Origin: Hsuehochloa calcarea
Taxonomy: Eukaryota > Streptophyta > Magnoliopsida > Poales > Poaceae
DNA length: 64,000 nt
Direction of reading: 5' to 3'
Assembly (NCBI GenBank): GCA_036346395.1
Contig: CM070594.1
Location: forward strand, 14,665,385-14,729,384
Shown piece by piece: positions 23,126 to 33,901 of the stretch. How positions within the stretch are numbered: position 1 is the first letter of the stretch; every line of letters begins with the position of its first letter. Both the position numbers and the translations under genes were made by a program. The notes under the pieces were generated by a model. It did no database searches. It saw only the letters and a list, made by a program, of their open reading frames with translations, and was not told the DNA's origin.

Positions 23126-25876
23126 TATGACCGCCTCTTCTGCTGAGGATACCCCGGATTCTGCATCCCCGCCGTCCCTTGATCAGCCTTCCTTCTCAAC
23201 TGTTGCACAAAAAAGCTTCAATTCAATAATCACAGGCCTTCAACTAGCAGTAGCAGACCTTCAATGAAAGAACGAAAGAAAAGGTACTTGGTGCGGATGA
23301 GGCCCACCGGCGCCTCTCTGCATTGGAATATTACAGGATTCAGGCCAGCCATGCCTACTTGCGACGCTGCAGTGAAGGCCGTCATGTTCGCACCAGCAGG
23401 TATTCTTGGCATACCAACCATGGGGGGTTGTTGCATTTGTCTTGGAAGGGCTCTCGGTACCACAGACTGACTATCGGGAGGTGCATTCCCTGATGGCTAA
23501 GATACAAATACATTGCATTACAATCCCGCAAGCAAATGTGTTGCAACAAATATCCAAGTTCCTTCAAAATCGGACCGAATCAAATCTTGTGATGACATTG
23601 AAAATAACAACCAAATCTTGTGATGCCCATAATTTAACTTGTTTAGCCCATTAAAAGCATAGAGCAATGATTTTTGCTACAAGGAACAAATCTAAATCAC
23701 CTTGAGAATAAGCGCATTCATTACATAAAGCTTCTAAGTAGTCAGGCATTGGAAAATGAGGGCTTAGGTAGAGACAGAGTTGCATTACCGGTTGAGTTGG
23801 TTGAAGGCTTGTTGTTCCTTCAAAATCTGTTGTAGTATCAACGGACGAACAGGATATGGCACAATTTTCTCCCCTGGCTGGGATGGTAAAAGCGCACTGA
23901 CCAGAGAGACATTTTAGGCACAAGGATGAGAACTATCTTCACTTTCTAAAGGAAATGCTATGAACATCTGAGCAGAGGTGTTTCTTAGGAAAGTAAAGGC
24001 AGTTAAGACTCTGCTCACACATAACTTACTTTCGTCCAGGCAGTGGGTCCATCCGAAAGTACCTGCGCAAAGAAATGGGTGTATTCAGAAGAGTATATGT
24101 ATTAAATTGTAATCATGGATAGCACTGCATTAGAATTAGACAGATTTCATCAACTTTTCAGCATGGAAACAAGGCCCATCTTCATTTAAGCTAAGTTCAC
24201 CACTTAAAACAATATAGGAATTAGAAGAAAGGGTTGCACACCTTTATAATTTTCATGTTGAATATATAATATTCGGAAAGTACAAATATTTATAAGGGTG
24301 TCAACTACACTAGATAACCATGAATTCTGATTACAAATGATAGCTTTGTGCCAAACCAGAGAAGAAAGGTACATATTAATACTAATGAAATAAAATAAAT
24401 TAGATTCGGACAGGAAACCTAAAGTTCAAAAAAGGCCCTGTGTTTCTGTTGAATCTATTCTATAGATGAAGACTTGTTAGTGTTATATGTGAATAAAGAA
24501 AATTTGACGGGTTAAATAATCATAGGCATGAATTTCAAAATCATTATAGACTGCTTCAAATAGAGATAGGTATGGCAAAGACATACAGGAGAGGCTAACT
24601 AGCTACCTAAAGTCTCTATTGGTGCAAATAAAACTTTTCCATGGTCTAGCAGGTAGCTACAGTATGCACTGGCTACAGAAACATCTTTTGCATGGCCCTA
24701 ACCTAGATTTAGGCAAACTATTAGAAGTCTAGAACACAGCAGCAAAGAACAGGTTATACACATTCTGGAAACAAACGAAGCATCCAACCATGCAAAAAAA
24801 AGGAACAATGCATTGCGGAGCTATTTAGTTATTTACTCATGCTCCAAAGCTTGTGCAGCTGTTATACGCTTTCGAGGATCATACCTGAAACAAGAGGAAT
24901 ACCAGGGTGTAAATCAACACAAGGAGCAAAACAAAAAGCAAGAAATGAGCATCAGCCAATGTTATGTTGAATCTATAACAGGTTAGAGAGCAAGTGACAT
25001 ACTCAAGCATTTTCGAAAGAAGATCAAATGGAGGACTTTTCTGCGGCAAGTGCACAATATTATGAAGACCTGTGTTCTCACTGCAAGGGAGAGATGACTG
25101 CCTTAAGGAATGATAAAAAGTAATATTTCAGGTTTCTTAGAGCAGCTCAACAATGTCTGACATACTACTTATGCCGTTGAATGTGCTGCTGGTCGTTTTG
25201 CTAGAATGGAAGATTAGCAAGGGTAGACCACTTCTCAACCGTAGGATGACCTTCAGAAGAATTGGATTATTACACTACAAGAGTATATTATCTGAAAAAG
25301 AGTATAAAATAAAATAACACCGAAGCAGAAGCGATACATCCATACCTAAGACCTTAAAAATCTTGTCTAGTTGATCAAGATACAAGACATGTGTAAATCA
25401 ACTGTGAGATAAATAAAATGGCACAAATAGAGGAAAATTTCTACAAAATGTAATGCAAAGATGATATACTGAGAACAAAGACATGCGACCATATCTTTGC
25501 TGATTTACTTTGAGGAAGGTTCCACGTAAGAGTGTTATTTACTTGAAACACAATCATCATGTAAAAAGTAGCAATTTCGGTCTAGTGATCTAATCTGATA
25601 ACAAGATGATTATAGTAACTACTTGAGTGTAAGTGCCCATACTTGAAATGGGTTTGGAGGAGCTTTGGCTTCAACACCTTAGAAACGATGGTTTCGAGTA
25701 AGCAATTCAGAAAAAATGCAACCAATCGCCCACATATCTAGAGATGATTTAGGAGATAACTGAATCAATCAAGAAAAAGAGATGGTAAAAAGAATATGCT
25801 TTGGATCTCCCTGCAAGGATACCAACAACGCTTGTGTAGTGTTTTGCCCCGAGTAAACAGTTCAGGAGCACGATGA
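23126..25876 (-). pseudogene. CDKE-1: Cyclin-dependent kinase E-1 (CDK8, Mediator kinase) fragment, introns retained
   Basis: In intact form CDK8/CDKE is the kinase of the Mediator kinase module. Minus-strand exon remnants: about 25812-25876 (RAPEL), 25643-25739 (DMWAIGCIF), 25346-25374 (LDQLDKIFK), 25169-25250 (HPTVEKW), 25003-25080 (VHLPQKSPPFDLLSKMLE), 24837-24884 (YDPRKRITAAQALEHE), 24030-24062 (YFRMDPLPGRK), 23789-23896 (PSQPGEKIVPYPVRP), 23288-23496 (RALPRQMQQPPMVGMPR) and 23126-23199 (MQNPGYPQQKRR then stop). Everything upstream of the APE motif is missing, including the ATP-binding lobe, HRD and DFG. Lesions include a stop after LANLP, a stop in the exon holding GVEAK, one-base losses near 23850 and 23335, and a shift after RAPEL. 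It sits inside the CACTA element, so it was probably captured from a functional CDKE-1 locus elsewhere. Confidence 0.85.
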
Positions 25877-26660
25877 CCGCGGGGGAGGACGTTGGTGAGC
25901 GGCTAGAGGAGGCACTTCAGCTCGGCGGTGGAGGCGGCGCCATGTGCAAAGCTGGCGCCTCCACGTCCACCCGCCGCCGCCGCTCTCCCGCTTGAGCGTC
26001 CTCTGCGCCGCCTCCTCCGCCTGGGCTACAGAGGCTGGTGGCGACGCTCGGCAACAGGGAGCCGGGACACAGAGGCCGGTGGTGGCGCTTGGCGATGAGG
26101 AGCCGTGCCATAGGGGCACGGGTGGACCGGAGGCGGCGCAGGCGCAGAGCGCGCGTGGGCTGAGCCGCCGGTAGGGAGGAGGCGCAATGTGGAAAAGCTT
26201 CAATCGACCATGAGTAAGAACTCCAGGAGAAAGAGGATGGGGGAGGAGGTGGGGCGCTGGCGCGGGAGGAGGAGGGCGTGGGAACCGGAGAAGGGAATGC
26301 AAGATCTAGATCTGGCCAGGGCCGAGGAAGGAGGAGGTCGTCGGGGAGGAGGGAGGCTGGCAAAGGAGGGAGGAGGAGGACGGCGACGCCGTAGGTGACG
26401 AGGAGGGAAGATGCCAGGCGCGGGGGGAGGAGAGCTGGGTGCAGGGAGCTGCGGGCGTGCCAGGGCCAAGGGGTGCGCGTAGGCGGCACAGCCGGCGGCA
26501 GTAGAGGAGGAGGCAGCGCCGAGCCGGGGAGGCGGCAGCGCTAGGAGGGAGAAGGCACCAGGAGGAGGCGGCGCCATAAAGGAAGTGAAGAGGGATTAGG
26601 GGGGAGATTGGGGGGAAGATAGGAATGAGGGGGAGGAGAGTCAAGCGGCGCGGGGCCATG
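25877..26660. other. GC-rich low-complexity interior of the CACTA element
   Basis: Purine-rich on the plus strand, it encodes only proline/serine/arginine-rich low-complexity frames in several phases. No domain is recognised. It could be a captured 5' UTR or promoter, or element-specific filler. It joins the kinase remnant abruptly at about 25876. Confidence 0.45.
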
Positions 26661-26719
26661 TAGGGTTAGCAGCGCAAAAAAAAAGGCACGGTGAAAAAAA
26701 ATTACGCGATTTTCTCTCC

Positions 26720-26916
26720 TGGGTGTTTCTATTATTTACACTCAGGATTATACTTTATTTCCCAAGTGTTATTTAAAACACTCGGAAACTATCTTTCTAC
26801 CAAGTGCTAACTTTTTGTCCCGAGTGTCCTATTAAACACTCGGGAACCGCTCGAGTGTTTTTATCCAGACACTCGGAAACATATAGACATTCGGGGAATA
26901 AACGGTTTCTGGTAAT
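26720..26916. repeat. CACTA subterminal repeats and right terminus
   Basis: About ten copies of ACACTCGG(G)AAAC-like motifs in both orientations, then the terminus TTTCTGGTAATG. Confidence 0.75.
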
Positions 26917-27283
26917 GAAATATTTATGCGGGGTATATCCAACTTATCTCTTAATTAAAAGGGCATAAAAGATAAATAATAATAATAATAATTTTGTGTG
27001 TCAATGGTAAGGTACACGTCGAAATCGATTCCGGTGAAAATGCAAGCTTGTCACCGTGTACAGACAGCTACGCATTAATCAAGTGCGGCTTCCCCATTAA
27101 TTTCCCTACTACGCCTCCCACCGAGCTTGAGTTTGACCCATACCCGTCCCCAACCGTCTCCCATTGAATCCCTCAAATAAACTGGCGCACAACAATATTC
27201 TACTCCGACTCTGTCAGTCACGCTACCTCCGTGACTTACTCCTCTCGCTCTCTCTCTCTCCCTCGCCCTCTCCCTCTCCGGCC

Positions 27284-27289
27284 TATATA
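27284..27289 (+). promoter_or_regulatory. Probable TATA box of the TLC-domain gene
   Basis: TATATA in a GC/CT-rich context, 81 bp before the start codon and followed by a CT-rich leader (27331-27352). Position and context fit a plant core promoter. Confidence 0.5.
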
Positions 27290-27364
27290 CTCGCGTCGTC
27301 GCCTACTCAAACATTGTTTAATCCCAGATCTCTCTCTCTCTCTCTCTCTCTAGATCATCACGCC

Positions 27365-28252
27365 ATGGAGGATTACATCGTGAGCTGGGTGGTGTCCGGG
27401 GTGGCGTTCTGGTCGACGGCGTTCCTGCTGGTGCGGGCGCTGTTCCCGAAGCGCTCTTACGACTTCTGCAACCGCGCCGTCTCCACCATGCACGCCGTCG
27501 CCGGCGTCTGCCTCGCCTGCCTCTCCGTGGAGGACTGGTCCTGCCCCGTCTGTCCCCTCGCCGCCCCCTCCTCGCCGCGCCAGGTACGTACGCTGTACGC
27601 ACACACCCATCATCCGTACGAGAACACCTCGTATATATATATATATATATATACACTAGCCTCCCTTCCGCTTTACAAACAGACTCGTGCGTTTGTCCCG
27701 TACGTACGCGCGCGCGCATGTCACGTTCGGCTCTTGACCCGAAACCCGTGCATGTAATGTATGCACGGGTCTCAAACTTTGGATGGTCTCTGGATCAACA
27801 ACGAGCGAGAGCGGTCTTAAAGTCTTGACCGATGATGATATGTTTCTTGTTTGGGTGGGCCGGATGATTGGACACTGATCTCGATCAGATGAAGGCGCTG
27901 GCGGTGACGCTGTCGTACATGATATACGACGCGGCGTGCTGCCACCTCAACGGCGACGTGCGGCTGGACAACACCGTGCACCACCTCGTGAGCATCGTCG
28001 GCATCGGCGCCGGCCTCGCCTACCAGAGGGTAAAGGGTTTCTTTGGATTGACTCTGGTGGGTTTTGTTGGGTACTAAATGGCCAAATAAAAATTATTTGT
28101 TCTGGCCGGCGTCGTGTTGTGTCTGTGTAGTGTGGGACGGAGATGGTGGCGAGCTTGTTCATCACGGAGATCTCCAGCCCCCTGCTGCACCTCCGGGAGA
28201 TGCTCAAGGAGTTCGGCATCAAGGACACCGACCTCAACCTCCTCGTCGATGT

Positions 28253-28289
<37 letters not shown>

Positions 28290-28695
28290 CATGTTCACAG
28301 TTAACCATGGCATATGTGTTCTCTTCATGTGTAGATTCTGTTCGCGGTGATCTTCTCGGTGGCACGAATGGTTGGTGGGCCGTACCTCGCCTACGTCACC
28401 GTGACGGCTGACAATCCGATTCTCATCAAGGTATATCCATGATGTATCCATTCACCAAACCAACCTTCCTCTCTCCCTCGCCCAAATCTAAACTACCATT
28501 TCCCAAATCCCAAGTATTTCCATTTCTACATATATAAGCTTATCCGTTCTCTCCCTCTCTCTCTCCCTCTCTCCTATTTGCAAGGCGATGGCTACGGGCT
28601 TGCAGCTGGTGAGCGCCTACTGGTTCTTGAGGATCCTCAGGATGGTCAGGTACAAGCTGGGGAAGAAGAGGCCGGCCAAAGTCGCCGTCAAGTGA
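27365..28695 (+). CDS. TLC-domain membrane protein (TMEM56/TLCD4-like), 228 aa, 5 exons
   Basis: Exons: 27365-27583, 27889-28029, 28131-28250, 28335-28430, 28585-28695. Every junction is GT/AG and in phase 0, giving 687 nt ending in TGA. The protein starts MEDYIVSWVVSG with a hydrophobic first segment. It carries the TLC-domain signature around DAACCHLNGDVRLDN followed by VHHLVSIVGIGAGLAY, where the paired His and acidic residues are typical. More hydrophobic helices follow (ILFAVIFSVARMVGG and the final LQLVSAYWFLRIL), and the C-terminus is lysine-rich (KLGKKRPAKVAVK), like an ER retention tail. Family members are multi-pass ER or endomembrane proteins linked to lipid or ceramide metabolism or membrane composition; this subgroup's exact activity is not something the sequence shows. 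It lies just right of the CACTA element and has a broken duplicate at 32690-33365. Confidence 0.9.
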
Positions 28696-30282
28696 TACAC
28701 ATATCTTGCTTGCAAAATGCAGGAGATTATTGGGACTCGAGCAGGCGATGCAGCAATAGCATACGTATATGGTGTTACCCGTGTTTGTGCAATTCTTGCT
28801 TCTGAAGGACATCATGTAGCATATTGTTTGATTGGAAAGGATGCTTCAATCTTTTTTGTTTTCATAAACAAACGACGTCAAGTTCTGTACAGTAACTTAT
28901 ATCAAAGCCTCCGCGTTAATTATACATATCAGGCTGACGAGTAAACATCAACTAAGAAGAAAAAAAAAATGGACATAAGCCCGCTTCAGGAATATATTGG
29001 GGGAATTGACAGCGTCCGTGCGTCCGATGCGGACATCACCCTTCGAACAGTGCAATCCACCAATTGACCACCGCTAGTTGCCTGAGCTCCCGCGCTGCGC
29101 GGCCGACCACGATCTCTACCATCGATCGGTAAAAACCTTCACAAACACCACTAGAGCTCCGACGCGGGAACCTCGCCGGCCACATTCGAATTGATCCAGG
29201 CTCGCCGAGAGAATAGGCAGGGTCCCAAAGGCTCACCTCCTGACCTCGACAAGCATCCTCCTCCGAGGTTGTTGCATGTATTTCTCGTTTTGTTGTAACA
29301 TCAAAATTTGTTTGATTGGTATATTTGAACTAGTTTTTAAAAGCTTAGGTAGGCTCTACACCGATGGTTTAATGTAATTTCATTGAGAATATGGAATTTT
29401 TCTAATCTTTTTCTTGTCATTGTATTTTTTGTGCATTTTGTTGCACACATTGTCTACGGATGTTGCGCCGGAGCATACGATGAAGAGCTTCCCATCGTAC
29501 GTTCGGGCGCTAGTTGCTCCCATATATTAGACATGTTTGCATTCTTAAATATACACACAGGCATTTTGGCAAAAGTTTAGAAATATAGTACCACTTTAGA
29601 CTTCAGACAAAGCTGGATATCCCTATGTTAGACCATGTGGCTAGGTCTAGAATAATTTTGATGATGAATAATTGATAATATTATTTACTGATGTTATTTG
29701 AGACGTGTGGTATGTGTGGACTTATATCGGTCAAGTTGAGAAGAACTTGTGCCGGAAAAGATGGTGTTTCGGTCTTTGCATGTGCAGGATAACTCGAGGC
29801 GATCGTGGTCTACGGTGAGGACCGGAGATGACTTTGTGTGAAGTCATGGTCTAGAGGGCCAGGGATGCTGAAGGAGACGGTCGAGCTCGAGTTGGGACAC
29901 GTGAAGATCAAAGATGGATTATGCGTGTTAGAGTTACGAATGTGCGGTTCAGAGGCTATAACACGTGTCAATTTTAGAGTGTTCAAAATTTAGAAAGCTT
30001 AGAGGGCCCCTTATTTGTTGGAATTAGATTGGAACACATCATCTTAAGGATAAAATCATAGTTTGATCCTAGGCTATAGTTTGATCCTAGGCTATAAACA
30101 GAGATGAGTTCCAACAATAAAAATTAGATTTTTTTTTTCTTCGCATGCTGTTTTGGTTGCGGCAGATGTGCATGATCTGGAAAGAAGATATGGCGGTTGC
30201 TGTGTTTGTTCGTGCGTGAGGATTGAAACGCCGCTGCTGTTGTTGCTTTTTGGCTATCGTGTGATCTCCAGAAGATTGCTAA
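28696..30282. other. 3' flank and repeat-rich intergenic DNA
   Basis: The first about 180 bp after the stop is also present in the duplicate near 33224-33360, so it is probably 3' UTR or immediate flank. At 29700-30130 there is retrotransposon-like non-coding sequence weakly similar to 49560-49900. A 23-bp direct duplication (TAGTTTGATCCTAGGCTA) lies near 30048-30096. No gene is seen. Confidence 0.45.
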
Positions 30283-30571
30283 GATATTTTTAATAATGTA
30301 TTTATTGCTAACTTTTAGTTATGTTATATCAATAAAATTCTACGTAAATGAGAGATGGCATATATCTTCTCTTCCAAAGAAACTATCGAGCACGCAAAAC
30401 AAGATAAGATATATTAATCTACTCTAATTGATATGTGAATCTATTTTAAAGAAAAAATATTAAATATAAATATTAAAGAGTATGCTAAAGATTGTAGATT
30501 GAAGATATTATCTATAAAAATAATATAATATATATTAAAAATAAAATTATCTTTAATTGTTGAAGATACTG
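30283..30571 (+). mobile_element. Tourist/PIF-Harbinger-like MITE, copy 4
   Basis: Homologous to the copies at 10068, 10551 and 18634 but more AT-rich and with decayed termini. TAA precedes it at 30280-30282. Confidence 0.65.
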
Positions 30572-32689
30572 GTGGCTGTTGGTTGGTGTAATCAAGTGCA
30601 ACATGTAGAAGAAAAGACCGTGTGTTTTTGGCCGAGCGTGACGTGAGGCTTTTTGCTGTCGGTGTAATCAAAAGCGTCAGAACAGATAATCAATCCAGAG
30701 TTTCTTGCGCACACGAGGAATATGTTTGAGCTGACGTTCTTGCTGTGCATGGGATCCTTAGCTGCGTGGAGTGCTGACGTTCTTGCTGTGCATGGCATCC
30801 TTCTAGGTCTTCTCGAGGTGTCGTGCCTGTGGCTGCTGGGGTTTTGGCTGCCTCGCGTGCTGTACCGGCTGTAGCGGGATCTCGCTGAAAAAAAAAATAA
30901 AAATAAAAAACGCCGTGACAAAAACAGCGACAAGGAAGGATTCGCTGCGGAGGGAGGGCACGTGTACTGGATTTATGCTGATTCGTTCTGTGAGAGTGAA
31001 TTAGGCTGCGAAAAATCTTTCATAATTATTTATCTCTGATTATCATTAACGATCCTACATCCCGCTCACCATTTTATTTTTATCAACGATCATGCAACAC
31101 CAAAGCTGAGATGGATGTAGAATCGAGAAGGGTCGCAAGAGCATGCGACCTCAACGTTGACGGAAAAACAATAGCAGAAGAATAGGGCTAGATCTGCAGA
31201 CAACAAAGGAGGAAATCAGCTACGGTAGAGTCATCTAGTGTCGCCAGTGTTGGCGAAGGCAGGCCCACGCGAAGGAGGAAGAGGCAACAGTGGTGCAAAA
31301 GGTGTGGTGCTGGTTACGGTGATCACACGGCCGCGAGCTGCCTCGTCGGCAGCCTCTTTTTTTTTGCCACTATTGTTGTGGAGGACTCGCGCGATGGTAA
31401 TGGCTGAGAAGACCACGGGTGTATTTATCTTATGGTGGGCGAATATTTGGCATGTATGTTTAACTTATCCATTAACGGTTTTGCTACACACCACTCGACT
31501 AATTTTTTTTTGAGAAAATCAGTCTAATTTTTTGACCTTTAGATCTACACCACAATTCGTACGCTCCAGCCGGTGATGGGCTCAGTGTTCATGTTCACCG
31601 GTCTAGGGTTTCAGGTTCACCTGGGATGACTATAGAGGGAGGGAGGGAGGGAGGGGTGTTGGTGTGGCAAGGTGGCTGGGGCGCCACCAGCTACGAGATG
31701 GAGGAGGGTAGCGGGCAGGGCGACAAGATCCTAAGTAACAAGTTAGGCTAGGGCGACGATGAGCCACCGAAGACGGAGAAGAATTAGGTGGATGACGATG
31801 GGTGACTGTAGCACCACAGCGAAGGAGGAGGCAGGCGATGCCAACGCTGCCCTCGGCACCAACAACCACGTCGGGGACAGTGAACGACGGCTGTGGGAGG
31901 GCCTCGCCGACGTTGAGGATGACACCAATGAGGCGGTAGGTGGCGGTGTGTCGGGGTGGCAACAAGGGTGGGTGGAGGCTAGGGCGGCTAGGGTTAGTGG
32001 AGGGAGGGGTAGTGTGTTAATAGGGTGGGGGATGACCGGGAGGGGAGTGCCCCGATCCTCGCCGTCGCCAAGCTTCGTGGGGAGAATTGATGTTAAATAT
32101 AATTTTTTTACTTGTTAATATGATTTTAGCTATTTAATTTATAAATGCTTATCATGCATATTTTTCGCAATATATAGCTTCAAATTTTATATCTTAATAA
32201 TCTCAAAAAAGATATATCTTAATATCTAGATTGAAATTTAGTCCAAATATATAATAAAATAATACACATCTCATATTTAAAAAAAACTATAATATATAAA
32301 TAAAATATAAAATTTTAAAATTTTAAAATTTTACCGAGTCCCTACGGGATCCCATGGGAGGAGGTCGACCTCTGTCCCCGCCACGCTTGCCTAGCGAGGC
32401 CCGTCGTCGTTCCTCCGCGGGGGAGCTCCGCCCCGCACCCGGCCCCTACGGGGATTACCCCCATGGGTCTCCGCCCCAACGGGGGAAGTCGTCATCTGTA
32501 GAAACGGGTGGTGAGGGAGTTTATATACCATGAGTGAAGGGATGAAGCGGATGGTCAACTCTAGATCCAACGGTGTACAAAGTTTTGACTCAAATCTACA
32601 ACAACAACAAAAAAACACAGTTGATTGACACGTAGACAGTCCCATACACCCATGCATTTATTTATTAAGTTGGCCAAAAAAACAAAAAA
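30572..32689. other. Intergenic, GC-rich and AT-rich repeats, no gene seen
   Basis: Blocks of GC-rich low-complexity sequence (31230-31420, 31630-32080, 32330-32490) alternate with AT-rich DNA. The G-rich block with GGGAGGGAGGGAGGG at about 31637-31656 could form a quadruplex. No conserved protein is recognised in any frame. Confidence 0.4.
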
Positions 32690-33365
32690 CAATTTTTTGT
32701 GTGCACGTCGAAACTGATTCGGGTGAAAACGCAAGCTTGTCCCATGTACAAGTACGCATTAATTTCCCTAGTACGCCTCCCACCTAGCCGGAGTTTGACG
32801 TGCCCGTACCCGTCCCCAGCCGTCCCCACTGAATTGAATCCCTCTGAAATACGCTAGCGCACAAGCACAACAATGGCCGAAGCGCTCCTACGACTTCTGC
32901 AACCGCGCCGTCTCCACCATGCACGCCGTCGCGGCCGCCTGCCTCTCTCCTCGCCGCGCCAGGTACGCACACTCGGCCGTACGTGCACACGCTACAATGC
33001 TACCAGCCGGCCTCCGCTTTACGGTTCACGCACGGGCCGGTACACTGATCTCAGATGAAGGCGCTGGCGGTGACGCTGTCGTACATGATGTACGGCGCGG
33101 CGTGGGTACGCTCTCTCTCTCGCAACGACTCTGGTGGACTAATTTTGTTAGGTGTTATTAATGGTCGAATAAAAATTACTACAAGCTGGGGAAGAAGAGG
33201 TCGGCCAAAGTCGCCGTCAAGTGATATGTATATCTTGCCTGCAAACCTGCAGGAGATTTACTTGGAGTCAGGCAGGCGACCCAGCAAGAATATTTTGATC
33301 AATTCTTGCTTCTGAAGGAGATCATGTAGCGTATCTGTTTGATTGGCAAGGATGTTTCTGACAAG
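32690..33365 (+). pseudogene. Degraded tandem duplicate of the TLC-domain gene
   Basis: Parallel to 26990-28870 but collapsed. The promoter-side sequence matches (CACGTCGAAA, then AAAACGCAAGCTTGTC). An exon 1 remnant at about 32879-32962 keeps the codons for RSYDFCNRAVSTMHAV but lacks the start and the CPVCPLA region. An exon 2 remnant at 33055-33103 encodes MKALAVTLSYMMYGAAW. Exons 3 and 4 are absent. The last-exon end at about 33178-33224 encodes YKLGKKRSAKVAVK and the stop. About 140 bp of the 3' flank follow. Partial introns rule out retroposition; this is a local duplication followed by deletions. Confidence 0.88.
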
Positions 33366-33901
33366 GGATGCATGTACCCTTGCGATTTTAGGATTCCATG
33401 GTCTAACGAATTCGAGTTCTGTGTGCACATACAATTTCACTTGCCTCCTGTTTGCCATAGAAAATTTCAGACAGCATAGCTTCTATGCTCACGCATACAT
33501 TATCATTCTTGTTGTGACCTCATGAGAGGTACCAGAAGAGATTAACACCACCAATATGAATCATAAGGTAACAAAAAAATGATGGCCACCATAATGCTAT
33601 ATATTTAGATGTGCACTCGATGGCGCCACCCAATGATCAAAAAACCGTTTCCGAGGGAATTCCGGCCGGCTGGTGGTAACAGACCAGTTACCGGAAAAAT
33701 TTTAGATAAAATTCGCATGAATTTACTTAAAAACTAGCCGAATTTTAAAAATTAAAATTTGAATTTACTAAACCGGATAAAAACCGCCAAGATTGGTTCT
33801 CCCAGTTCCCACCGGTAAGACCGGTTACCAAGAAAAATGAAAGAGGAAGAAAAAAAAACATAGCGCGAAGAAACTGACCACACCACTGGACACGGGGAAG
33901 C
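33366..33901. other. Intergenic
   Basis: Includes a repeat-like stretch (33640-33830) with recurrent CCGGTTACC and ACCGG words, typical of dispersed grass repeats. The 3' UTR of the minus-strand glycosyltransferase gene probably falls here. Confidence 0.4.

Larger units (their letters stand above)
21888..26916. mobile_element. Non-autonomous CACTA (En/Spm) element carrying a captured kinase gene fragment
   Basis: Dense subterminal repeats of ACACTCGGGAAA and its complement flank the region on both sides (21888-22216 and 26720-26905). The right end reads TTTCTGGTAATG at 26905-26916, the complement of CATTACCAGAAA, a one-base variant of CACTACCAGAAA. The left terminus is not clear. I see no transposase (TNPA or TNPD) between the ends. 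The interior holds CDKE-1 exons and a GC-rich segment. Confidence 0.72.

Noticed and set aside
25862..26659. Open frames of 120-190 codons on the minus strand, rich in Pro, Ser and Arg
   Set aside because: GC-rich sequence is open in several frames at once, no domain is recognisable and the region is CACTA interior.
27318..27719. Antisense frames over exon 1 of the TLC gene
   Set aside because: They are shadows of a GC-rich coding exon; the sense strand has the conserved protein and splice sites.
27164..27757. Upstream in-frame extension of the TLC protein start, and read-through past 27583
   Set aside because: The extension covers the TATA box and CT-rich leader, and the read-through is intron 1 after a perfect GTACGT donor. 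Homologues begin MEDYIV-like and continue MKALAV.
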